Positions 17,894 to 25,192 of a stretch of DNA of 64,000 nucleotides are shown here, piece by piece. Location: assembly GCA_900315345.1 (NCBI GenBank), contig OMYP01000007.1:186001-250000 (forward strand). Reading direction: 5' to 3'. Every line of letters begins with the position of its first letter. Position 1 is the stretch's first letter. The stretch is from an uncultured Selenomonadales bacterium. Lineage in GTDB: Bacteria > Bacillota > Negativicutes > Acidaminococcales > Acidaminococcaceae. The position numbers and the translations under genes were made by a program. The notes under the pieces are model-generated. The model was not told the DNA's origin, made no database searches, and was given only the letters and a program-made list of their open reading frames with translations.

Positions 17894-18544
17894 TTACGCT
17901 GCCGGGCAGCCTTTCCTCTCTTTTTTCATTTCTTCCTGAAACGCAATGGCCTTTCCCCGGATCAATTCGCCCCCGGGCACCAGCTTGCCATGCTGTTCCG
18001 CGTCTGGCAAAAACCATAAATCCCAGCAGGCGTTTGCATCGCCGCTGCCCGGTCCGTAGCCATCTTTAAAGGCCACTTCCGCATGGGTCATTACCGTGTC
18101 CCTGCCCACCGGCAGCCCCAGCTCTTCACAAACCAGCGCTGCCACTTTTGCCATTTTTTCAATCTGAACACAGGTGGGCGGAGCCGCGCCAAAATTTATT
18201 TTGGCACAATCAGGAGCGACGCCCTGTATGTTTTCGTATACGGCTTTCACTGTCCGGGGATTGAAACCGCAAGGCGTCCAGCAGGCAGAATCCACCCCGC
18301 AACACATGGCTATGGAAAGTCCCCCTTCGTTCCGCAGCCAGGTATGGTCCTTCTTTGCTGCAAGAATTTTGCAATGTACATACACCTGGCCCAGCCGGTC
18401 CACAGAAAGATGGAACCTGTCGTCGGGCTGCCCGTATCGGCCCTTGGTCCAGTGCAGATAAATATTTTTGATCTGCCCCCGGGCCTCCCTTGCCATCTCT
18501 CGTAACTTCTCCTCGGTAATAAATTCGGGTCTTTTCACAATCAT
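17894..18544 (-). CDS. Peptidoglycan amidase (phage-endolysin-like, cytoplasmic)
   Basis: The start at 18544 has AGGAG nine bases upstream; an ATG two codons earlier is too close. It has 216 residues. The segments IYLHWTKG, DRFHLSVDRLGQVYV and THAEVAFKDGYG resemble N-acetylmuramoyl-L-alanine amidases of the amidase_2/PGRP fold, with His residues suited to zinc binding in LHW and THAE. There is no signal peptide, as in phage lysins that need a holin. No other phage genes are adjacent. It could be a domesticated lysin; the specificity is unproven. Confidence 0.72.
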   Translation of the reverse strand: MIVKRPEFITEEKLREMAREARGQIKNIYLHWTKGRYGQPDDRFHLSVDRLGQVYVHCKILAAKKDHTWLRNEGGLSIAMCCGVDSACWTPCGFNPRTVKAVYENIQGVAPDCAKINFGAAPPTCVQIEKMAKVAALVCEELGLPVGRDTVMTHAEVAFKDGYGPGSGDANACWDLWFLPDAEQHGKLVPGGELIRGKAIAFQEEMKKERKGCPAA

Positions 18545-18577
18545 TCGCATCAGCTCCTTTTCTTTTTTGCATTTCTT

Positions 18578-18652
18578 TTAGGAACTCCTGATTAAATGCA
18601 TATGCACGTTTCTCTGCAGACGCGCGCAGACGAATTATCCAGCGGCTCCTCA
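18578..18652. repeat. Short palindromic repeat (family 2), copy with extended loop
   Basis: Arms TAGGAACTCCTGATTAA and TTATCCAGCGGCTCCT enclose a GC-rich loop containing CTGCAGACGCGCGCAGA. It is followed directly by GGCCTT/AAGGCC, a small terminator-like hairpin (18653-18674). The rest of 18653-18846 has no gene that I can support. Confidence 0.6.
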
Positions 18653-18846
18653 GGCCTTCTGTGAAAAAAGGCCTCTACTTATATAATCGTTTGAGGAGCA
18701 AAAAACGCAAAGGGTGATTGTGAACTTTTCGTGAACCATTTTTTTGATAAACGCTTTTTTGCCTGCAGTATCGCTGAAAAACGAATTTTCCGAATGTGTT
18801 TGTGAATTTTTTGTGAAGCAGCGGATGTTTTCAGAGCCGTTTCGCT

Positions 18847-18908
18847 ACAGACATAAAAAAACCGGCACAGATTTGATCCGTACCGGTTACATTGCTGCAA
18901 ATTCTTTG
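18847..18908 (-). repeat. R1 terminator repeat after fic1
   Basis: About 62 bp nearly identical to 20319-20380. On the minus strand AACCGGTACGG...CCGGTT followed by T7 is a good terminator just after the first Fic gene. The homology extends beyond the hairpin on both sides, so it is a duplicated segment and not a chance resemblance. Confidence 0.85.
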
Positions 18909-18920
18909 TTAACGATTCAC

Positions 18921-19814
18921 TTATTCGTGTAATATTTTCAAATACGTATCCAGTCTCGCGTTGATATACCCGGCAAACAGTCCTTCCATAGCAGAAAGGT
19001 CGTGCCTGACGTGGTAGGCGTCAAAGGCATCGTAATAGGCGACCCTGTCGGTGAACTTGATGTCGATGGGCGGATATCCCGCTTTCATCAGTTCCAGGTT
19101 TACAAGCAGCCTGCCTGTCCTGCCGTTGCCATCAATAAAGGGATGAATTCCCTCAAACTCGATATGGAATCGCGCCAGCTTCGTAACGATGTGAGCCTCG
19201 CTTGCGGCGTAGTCGAGAAGAAGCTGTTCCATCTTCGGCCCGATAAGATACGGCTGCACAGGCTCATGATGGGCGCCCATGATGCGGACCGGAATTCTTC
19301 TGTAAACGCCCCGGTCATCCTTTTTGTCAGCAAGCACAAGATAATGGATCTGCTTGATAACGCTTTCCGTCAGCGGCGCGTTTTCCTTCACAAGCTCACG
19401 CACATAATCGAACGCTTCCTTATGACCGACAGCTTCCATATGATCTTTCAGAGGCTTTTGGTCAATAGTCAGTCCACGGAGAACAAGGTCCGTTTCCCGA
19501 AGCGTCAGCGTATTGCCCTCAATGGCATTGGAGTTGTATGTGTATTCAACTGTGAACTCCTCGTTCAGTCGTTCAATCTCACCCTCTGTCAGAGGTCTTC
19601 TGCCGTCCAGCTCAGCTTTTTTGCGTTCAATCTGAGCGAGGATGCTTTCCTTCGACTTGAACCTTCCGTCGGCGGGCTTTTCGGCGTCAATCGGGATCTT
19701 CCAGCCGCGTCCTTCCTGGTACGCGCCGGGGATCTTGCCCTCGGAGCATAATACTCTTATTCTTCTGTCTGAAATGTTCCATTTCGCGGCTGCTTCTTTT
19801 ACTGCCATATACAT
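18921..19814 (-). CDS. Fic-domain protein with N-terminal HTH (fic1)
   Basis: The protein has 297 residues. Residues 1-45 look like an excisionase/MerR-type helix-turn-helix (EAAAKWNISDRRIRVLCSEG). Residues 95-100 (SNAIEG) match the inhibitory (S/T)xxxE(G/N) motif of class II Fic proteins, and residues 224-235 (HPFIDGNGRTGR) are a complete active-site motif. It should be an auto-inhibited AMP transferase or deAMPylase, possibly binding DNA. GGAGG precedes the ATG. Its promoter is covered by an array of CGGAAYAAY repeats (19857-19971), which the HTH might recognise. Target unknown. Confidence 0.88.
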   Translation of the reverse strand: MYMAVKEAAAKWNISDRRIRVLCSEGKIPGAYQEGRGWKIPIDAEKPADGRFKSKESILAQIERKKAELDGRRPLTEGEIERLNEEFTVEYTYNSNAIEGNTLTLRETDLVLRGLTIDQKPLKDHMEAVGHKEAFDYVRELVKENAPLTESVIKQIHYLVLADKKDDRGVYRRIPVRIMGAHHEPVQPYLIGPKMEQLLLDYAASEAHIVTKLARFHIEFEGIHPFIDGNGRTGRLLVNLELMKAGYPPIDIKFTDRVAYYDAFDAYHVRHDLSAMEGLFAGYINARLDTYLKILHE

Positions 19815-19841
19815 AAGCCATCACCTCCAATCTAATGATTC

Positions 19842-19870
19842 ATTATACCACTTTATCGGAATAATACCAA
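19842..19870 (-). promoter_or_regulatory. Promoter of fic1
   Basis: Minus-strand TTGGTA (19865-19870), 17-bp spacer, TATAAT (19842-19847), with the transcription start about 20 bp before the ATG. The first repeat of the upstream array lies between -35 and -10. Confidence 0.75.
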
Positions 19871-19971
19871 GAATATCGGAACAACATAACGCCAAATAAC
19901 GGAATAATAAAGGCGATAGCGGAACAATCCCTATCTCGTTGGAACAATGTAAACGCAATTTGAGGAATAAT
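19857..19971. repeat. Six-site iteron-like array over the fic1 promoter
   Basis: Sites of the form CGGAAYAAY begin at 19857, 19877, 19900, 19920, 19940 and 19963. The steps are 20, 23, 20, 20 and 23 bp, about two helical turns. Sites 5 and 6 have T or A at the first position. The AATAAT and AACAAY forms are mixed. This looks like a multi-site operator. Confidence 0.75.
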
Positions 19972-20111
19972 AGAAAAAGGCGCCCCCTACAACTTTTTTA
20001 TATTGTATCGGAAAAGGTCCAAAAATATAATAAGTTTTTTCACTTATAACGAAAAAACTGTACAAATAAAATCCATTATTTTGGGGGCGACCTTCATATT
20101 TCCGTTTTGAG
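19971..20111. repeat. R2 repeat, fic1 copy, with a 92-bp insertion
   Basis: TAGAAAAAGGC and the segment from ATTATTTTGGGGGCG to CCGTTTTGAG match the uninterrupted 48-bp R2 copy at 21515-21562. In between lies about 92 bp of AT-rich DNA. GGCGCCCCC (19979) and GGGGGCG (20083) face each other at its ends. From 20112 to 20318 I see no gene. Confidence 0.65.
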
Positions 20112-20318
20112 GACGGTAAAAGCAACACCTAATATAAAGTTACGCGCAACAAGACCTCGCTGCCTGAAACAGGTTACTTGAAACTGTATCTAACTTCGGT
20201 ATAAATTTTCGCATTATTGGCGAACAGTTCAAAAATTGGCAGTTTTTTTCACGAAAAGAAGTATTTTTAACCACTATATATAGAGTTAAAAGTGCATTCC
20301 ACAACTATATGTTCTCAT

Positions 20319-20380
20319 ACAGACATAAAAAAAAACGGCACAGATTTGATCCGTACCGGTTCGCATTGCTACAATTATTC
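20319..20380 (-). repeat. R1 terminator repeat after fic2
   Basis: Second copy of the segment at 18847-18908. The minus-strand hairpin ACGG...CCGT is followed by T9, placing a terminator 60 bp after the fic2 stop. Confidence 0.85.
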
Positions 20381-20439
20381 ATTGCTACTATTTCATTATG
20401 TAATTGTTCACGCAGTCCTTCCTTCTTCGCGCAACCTTT

Positions 20440-21441
20440 TTACTGTTTCACATATCTTTGGTTCCTGCTGTTCGGTTTATCCGGTAAAGTCATACAAACC
20501 AGTCCTAGCGACATCGCGGGATTCAGGTAGTTCTTCCGAAAGGTTTCCCTGGATCGTAAGCCCAAGGCTTTCATAATTTCTCTGGCTGTATAAGGTACGC
20601 CAAACTCCATACAGTCAAGGAGACGTTTCACATATTGGGAGAGCGCAGCATCCAATTGCTGTACTTGCGCAATAACTTCATCCAACACCTGATTTATCAT
20701 CTCCAGCATAAATTCAATAAACACGTTAGAATTCCCATTCACATGGCACTGGGCAATCGCGTCGTAATACGCCTGCTGAAATCTTTCAATCTGACTCTCC
20801 AGCGGAATATACGCAAAAACGTTTCTCCATTTATATAAAATAACCGTATGCCAAAGCCGCGCCATCCTTCCATTGCCATCCGCAAAGGGGTGAATGAAAA
20901 CAAATTCATAGTGGAACACGGCCGCCATGATAAGAGGATGAACCTTTCCTTTATTTTGTTTTACCCACAGAAGCAAATCATCGACCAGCCCGCTTATCCT
21001 GTCAGGAGGAGGGCAGACAAATATACACTTATCACCGTCAAAGACACCCTCGTCGCCCTTACGGAAGCAACCGGATTCTTCTACCGTCCGGTACGTCATG
21101 ATTCCATGTACCGATTTCAGATCATCGATGCTTGTAGGGTCAATCGTTTCGATAAGCTCATATGCCTTGAAAGCATTTTTTACTTCCTGTATTTCTTTTT
21201 GGTCGCCAAAGACAATGCGCCCGTCAATCACATCCCTTACTTCCCGCAAGGAAAGAGAGTTCGCCTCAATTTTCAGCGACGAATGAATGGAACGGATCCG
21301 ATTGTTTTTTCTGAGATGCGGCTTTGATTCCAAATCGTTACGGAAAGCGACTTTGCCAATTTTTTCAGAAATTGCGGAAACGAGGGCAAGCATCCGGTCT
21401 GAAATTGTATAAGGTGGAATGTAATGCTCCAAGTTTGTCAC
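20440..21441 (-). CDS. Fic-domain protein with C-terminal winged-helix-like tail (fic2)
   Basis: The protein has 333 residues. The active-site motif HPFADGNGRMAR is at residues 184-195. An inhibitory-helix-like SLKIEANSLS is near residues 55-64, with Ala after the Glu where Gly or Asn is usual. The C-terminal 60 residues (YTAREIMKALGLRSRETFRKN) look like a winged helix-turn-helix. It resembles Fic/DUF4172-type proteins. The start is probably GTG at 21441, or TTG three codons later, which has GAGGTG at better spacing. Sequence similarity to fic1 outside the core is low, so the two are different Fic subfamilies in parallel settings. Confidence 0.86.
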   Translation of the reverse strand: MTNLEHYIPPYTISDRMLALVSAISEKIGKVAFRNDLESKPHLRKNNRIRSIHSSLKIEANSLSLREVRDVIDGRIVFGDQKEIQEVKNAFKAYELIETIDPTSIDDLKSVHGIMTYRTVEESGCFRKGDEGVFDGDKCIFVCPPPDRISGLVDDLLLWVKQNKGKVHPLIMAAVFHYEFVFIHPFADGNGRMARLWHTVILYKWRNVFAYIPLESQIERFQQAYYDAIAQCHVNGNSNVFIEFMLEMINQVLDEVIAQVQQLDAALSQYVKRLLDCMEFGVPYTAREIMKALGLRSRETFRKNYLNPAMSLGLVCMTLPDKPNSRNQRYVKQ

Positions 21442-21444
21442 CTC

Positions 21445-21483
21445 ATCTTGCTTATTATCTTACTTGTTATCTTGCTTAATTAT
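21445..21483 (-). promoter_or_regulatory. fic2 promoter with three tandem 12-bp repeats in the leader
   Basis: On the plus strand the unit ATCTTRCTTRWT occurs three times head to tail at 21445, 21457 and 21469. Minus-strand TATAAT (21478-21483) has an extended -10 TG. The repeats therefore occupy the transcription start and 5' leader down to the ribosome site. Confidence 0.65.
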
Positions 21484-21514
21484 AGCACAAACGCAAGCAG
21501 AGTACTATGGAGAT

Positions 21515-21562
21515 TTAGAAAAAGGCATTATTCTTTGGGCGACTTTCGTATTTCCGTTTTGA
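21515..21562. repeat. R2 repeat, fic2 copy
   Basis: The uninterrupted 48-bp counterpart of 19971-20111. It ends 20 bp from the rlmH stop codon and marks the right border of the Fic region. Confidence 0.7.
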
Positions 21563-21581
21563 GCGAAAATTCCTATTTTCT

Positions 21582-22061
21582 TCACCAGTGATACTTTTCC
21601 CCCTTACTGATCTTAAACGCCCGGTAAATCTGCTCCGCCAACAGCACGCGGATCATCTGATGGGTAAAAGTAAGCTTGGAAAAGCTCCAGCGAAAGTCTG
21701 CTTTTTTCCGCAGCGCATCCGTGTAACCAAAGGCCCCGCCAATGACAAAGACAATATGGCTGACGCCCTGCAATGCTAAGGCGTCTATTTTTTCCGCCAG
21801 CTCCGGACTGGTGATCTGCTTTCCTATCAGGTCCAGCAGGATCACGTATGAATGTTCCGGAATAATGGAAATCAGTCGCTGGGTTTCCTTCTCCAGGATT
21901 TGGTTCCGTTCCGCTTCCGAAGGCTCCTGTGGCATCTTCTCTTCGTTGATACTTACGATTTCCAGTTTGCAGAAAGGCTGCAGGCGCTTAACGTATTCCT
22001 CTAAAGCGGCCGTCAGATATTTTTCTTTCAGTTTGCCAACGCAGGCAATGGTAATTTTCAT
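21582..22061 (-). CDS. rlmH: 23S rRNA (pseudouridine-1915-N3) methyltransferase
   Basis: The start at 22061 (MKITIACVGKLKEKYL) has AGGTGA upstream; it gives 159 residues, the exact family length. The C-terminal SAM-binding trefoil-knot motif is visible as HIVFVIGGAFGYTDALR, then FSKLTFTHQMIRVLLAEQIYRAFKI and the terminal YHW. It methylates pseudouridine 1915 in helix 69 of 23S rRNA. It follows htrA and walJ, as in other Firmicutes, but a terminator at 22141-22177 separates it from htrA. Confidence 0.96.
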   Translation of the reverse strand: MKITIACVGKLKEKYLTAALEEYVKRLQPFCKLEIVSINEEKMPQEPSEAERNQILEKETQRLISIIPEHSYVILLDLIGKQITSPELAEKIDALALQGVSHIVFVIGGAFGYTDALRKKADFRWSFSKLTFTHQMIRVLLAEQIYRAFKISKGEKYHW

Positions 22062-22140
22062 GATGTCACCTGATATTTTTGTAGCGCAATAATTCAAACA
22101 AAGTCAAGAACCGCAACATATTTTCCCATACGCAATTGTT

Positions 22141-22177
22141 AAAAAAGCCGCCCGGTAACGAGCGGCTTAATTTTTTT
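22141..22177 (-). terminator. Terminator after htrA
   Basis: AAGCCGC / GCGGCTT stem followed on the minus strand by T6, between the htrA stop and the rlmH start. Confidence 0.8.
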
Positions 22178-22236
22178 GCAGAAGCGGGCAGTTACAAATT
22201 ATTTAAAAACCATTTGCAAATTCAGCCTGCACTGTT

Positions 22237-23379
22237 TCAGTTTCTCGGATATTCCTGCAACACAACGGCCAGGGTCATCTGGTTTTCATTCCGCAACACG
22301 GTAATGTTCACCTGATCCCCTACCTGATGTTTAGCGATTTCATCCCGCAAAGCCATAACGGTATTCACCTTCACACCGTTGAACTCGGTGATGATGTCTC
22401 CGGTACGGGCACCGGCACGGGCCAGAGGGCCGCCTTTGGACAGCTTCATAATGAACAGGCCGCCATGGAGATCCATATCGAAGCCATACTGTTTGGCAAT
22501 GCCGGCATCAATTAAGGATGCGCCAACATAAGGATGGGCTACCCGGCCTTTAGACGCCAGTTCTTTCACGATGGGCTTCACATTGTTGATGGGAATGGCA
22601 AAGCCGATACCTTCCACGTTGGACACGGCGATTTTGGCGCTGTTGATGCCGATAATTTCCCCGTCCGCATTCACCAGGGCCCCGCCGGAGTTACCCGGGT
22701 TAATGGCCGCGTCAGTCTGGAACAGGGTGAATTTCTTTTCACCGATTTCCACGGAACGGTTCAGGGCAGAAATGATACCTACGGTAACCGTGCCCCTAAA
22801 TTCCATGCCCAGCGGGTTGCCGATGGCAATGGCCGGTTCGCCCACTTCTACGGTGGAGGAATCACCGAATTCCGCTACGGGCAGATCATCCATTTCAATT
22901 TTAACTACAGCCAGATCCGTAGCCGCGTCGGTGCCCAGCACCTTGCCCTGGGCGCTTCGTCCGTCCGCCAGGCTCACCACCAGTTCCGAGGCGCCTTCCA
23001 CCACATGGTTGTTGGTAACGATAAGGCCGCTCTTATCATAGATCACGCCGGAACCGTAGCCCCGCTCTGCCAGCTGCACCCGGTTAAAGAAGTCACGGAC
23101 ATAAGCCTTGTTGGTGATACCTACCACAGAAGGGCCAACCTTTTTAGCTGCCTGCACAATGGGGGTATTCCGTGCTCCGGATAATTTTTTATCAATTTCT
23201 TCCGCTTTCTTTTGCTGGCTCTGCTGGGTAGTTTCCACAGCCGGGGCCGTTGCTTTCTTGCCTGCGTCCGGGGGAGCCGCTTTTCCGTTGCCGCCGCCGC
23301 AGCCGCCCAGCAGCATGCTCATGGCTAATAACAGGCTGACGGTTGCGGTGCCTGCCTTATTCAAAAATGTTTTGCTCAT
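22237..23379 (-). CDS. HtrA/DegP-family serine protease, lipoprotein form
   Basis: The protein has 380 residues. The N-terminus is a lipoprotein signal ending in LLGGC. A low-complexity stretch follows, then the trypsin-like domain with the triad in TNNHVVEGA (His), TDLAVVKI (Asp) and NPGNSGGALV (Ser). One PDZ domain fills the C-terminus (about residues 285-375). It is a quality-control protease of the envelope. GGGAGG precedes the ATG. Its start overlaps the end of walJ by 23 bp, so deoC-walJ-htrA is probably one transcript. Membrane anchoring by lipid instead of a transmembrane helix is notable. Confidence 0.93.
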   Translation of the reverse strand: MSKTFLNKAGTATVSLLLAMSMLLGGCGGGNGKAAPPDAGKKATAPAVETTQQSQQKKAEEIDKKLSGARNTPIVQAAKKVGPSVVGITNKAYVRDFFNRVQLAERGYGSGVIYDKSGLIVTNNHVVEGASELVVSLADGRSAQGKVLGTDAATDLAVVKIEMDDLPVAEFGDSSTVEVGEPAIAIGNPLGMEFRGTVTVGIISALNRSVEIGEKKFTLFQTDAAINPGNSGGALVNADGEIIGINSAKIAVSNVEGIGFAIPINNVKPIVKELASKGRVAHPYVGASLIDAGIAKQYGFDMDLHGGLFIMKLSKGGPLARAGARTGDIITEFNGVKVNTVMALRDEIAKHQVGDQVNITVLRNENQMTLAVVLQEYPRN

Positions 23380-24181
23380 AATAATCCTCCCATTCCTTAT
23401 TTTTCACCACTTCTTCCTGAGAAGTGACATAGAACTGAATCTTTGTATTGGGACGCTGCTGCTGCACCATGCCCCGCACTGTGGACAGGGCCAGGTCCGG
23501 CGTATTGTTCTCCTGGCTCAGGTGGGCCAGAAAAACTTGCCGGGGCAAATTCTGCAACGAGGTAAGCAGGTGCCCTGCGGTTTCGTTGGCCAGATGGCCT
23601 TTTGTTCCCAGAATCCGTTTCTGTAAAGGCGGCGGGTAGCTTCCGTTTTTCAGCAGGATCGGGTCGTGGTTGCTTTCCAGCACCAGCACTTCCGCCCCCT
23701 CCAGCTCCCGTTTCACCAGGTCGCTTACATAGCCTGTATCGGTTATGTAACTGAAGGCATGACCTTTCCAGCGGAACGTATATCCTGTAGGTTCCAGGGC
23801 ATCGTGAGACGTCGCGAAGCTTCGCACCTGCAGTCCCCCCAGGGTGATTTCCGTTTGGGGCGCCAGAATCTGCCGGTTGCACAGCTGCAGGTCTATCCTT
23901 GGCAGGGTCTGCTTGATGCCCCGCCAGGTTCCGGCACTGGCATAAATGGGAACGGAAAACTTTTTCACGAAAGTTTCCAGCCCTTTTACGTGATCGATGT
24001 GTTCGTGAGTAATAAATACCGCCGTCAGGTTTTCGGGACGAAGCCCCAGACGCTCCATACCCTGGCTAATGCGGCGGCAGGAAATGCCTGCGTCCACCAG
24101 CACCATGCCGGCTTCGCAACGCATCACAGTGGCGTTGCCCTTGCTGCCGCTGGCCAGCACCGCTACCTGGAAGCAGCTCAT
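23357..24181 (-). CDS. walJ: WalJ/YycJ-like metallo-beta-lactamase-fold hydrolase
   Basis: The protein has 274 residues and begins with [13 protein letters not shown], a WalJ/YycJ hallmark. The metal motif [10 protein letters not shown] (HxHxDH) is intact, with further ligands in [11 protein letters not shown] and LAHLSQENN. In Bacillus the orthologue lies in the walRKHIJ-htrA cluster and is linked to DNA or cell-wall processes. Here walJ-htrA-rlmH order is kept but the WalRK two-component genes are absent, with deoC upstream instead. The ATG overlaps the deoC stop (ATGA). Confidence 0.9.
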   Translation of the reverse strand: MSCFQVAVLASGSKGNATVMRCEAGMVLVDAGISCRRISQGMERLGLRPENLTAVFITHEHIDHVKGLETFVKKFSVPIYASAGTWRGIKQTLPRIDLQLCNRQILAPQTEITLGGLQVRSFATSHDALEPTGYTFRWKGHAFSYITDTGYVSDLVKRELEGAEVLVLESNHDPILLKNGSYPPPLQKRILGTKGHLANETAGHLLTSLQNLPRQVFLAHLSQENNTPDLALSTVRGMVQQQRPNTKIQFYVTSQEEVVKNKEWEDYYEQNIFE

Positions 24182-24915
24182 GCTTTGGCCTCTTCGCCAG
24201 ACGTTGCAGTAGTTGCATCACCGGCAGTTTTAACAACGCTGCCAGCTTTTTCCGCACCGCCAGCTTCCTGTTTTTCTTCTTCCGCCAGTTTTACCCCGGC
24301 GCTGCAGCCCAGCCGTTCCGCCCCGGCCGCAATCATAGCTTTGGCCGTCGCGTAATCCCGGATGCCTCCCGCTGCTTTCACCCGCAGTCCCAGTTTTTGT
24401 GCTTCCCCATATAACAGGGCCACGTCTTCAACCGTAGCGCCGCCTTTGCTGAAACCGGTGCTGGTCTTCACAAAAGCTGCGCCGGCTTTGGCGATCATAC
24501 CGCAGGCGCGGGTCTTTTCTTCTTCGTTTAATAAACAGGTTTCAATGATCACTTTCACCGGTGCAGCGCCGGCAGCTTCCACCACCTGGCGGATATCTTC
24601 CACCACAAAGGCGTTGTCCCGGCCTTTTAACGCACCAATGTTGATGACCATATCCACTTCGTCGGCGCCGTTCTGCACTGCCCGCCGGGCCGCGGCGGCT
24701 TTCACCTCCGGCTCATCGCAGCCTAAAGGAAAACCAACCACCGTAACCACTTTCACTTCCGTTCCTGCCAGCAGATGTTTTGCCAGAGGCACGAAGCAGG
24801 GGTTGACGCACACGCCCAGAAAATTATGGGTGCGGGCTTCCATGCACAACTTAATAATATCCCCGGTGGTTGCTTCCGGTTTCAGCAATGTATGTTCAAT
24901 ATATTTTTCAATCAT
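24178..24915 (-). CDS. deoC: Deoxyribose-phosphate aldolase with C-terminal extension
   Basis: The start at 24915 ([16 protein letters not shown]) follows AGGAGG; it gives 245 residues. Catalytic segments are [13 protein letters not shown] (Asp), [13 protein letters not shown] (Schiff-base Lys) and [13 protein letters not shown] (second Lys). It converts deoxyribose 5-phosphate to glyceraldehyde 3-phosphate and acetaldehyde. After [11 protein letters not shown] a 35-residue Glu/Ala/Gly-rich tail follows that family members usually lack. With the secreted nucleotidase and nucleoside hydrolase it suggests nucleoside scavenging. Confidence 0.95.
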   Translation of the reverse strand: MIEKYIEHTLLKPEATTGDIIKLCMEARTHNFLGVCVNPCFVPLAKHLLAGTEVKVVTVVGFPLGCDEPEVKAAAARRAVQNGADEVDMVINIGALKGRDNAFVVEDIRQVVEAAGAAPVKVIIETCLLNEEEKTRACGMIAKAGAAFVKTSTGFSKGGATVEDVALLYGEAQKLGLRVKAAGGIRDYATAKAMIAAGAERLGCSAGVKLAEEEKQEAGGAEKAGSVVKTAGDATTATSGEEAKA

Positions 24916-25192
24916 AAATGACTCAAATCCTCCTGAAAATTGCAATCAGGTTTGGCAATTTTCATCAAATAAAATGTACTGCATAATTTTGTTTTATTTA
25001 TGTCGTAAATAATTTTATCGTATCTTTTTCCCTTTGACAAGTGGTATAATAAACAGTGTTTTTACGCAAAACTTCAAAAAAATATTTTCCTTTTTCGTTT
25101 CGTAATTTATTCTGGAGCAAAGCATAACCCGTAATGATAAACTAAAAATCCTGCTCCAATTTCATCAGTAAAAATCAGAAAGGTATTCGCAC

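Noticed and set aside
19857-19971. CRISPR array
   Set aside because: The repeated unit is only 9 bp with 11-14-bp gaps and there are no cas genes; it fits an operator array.
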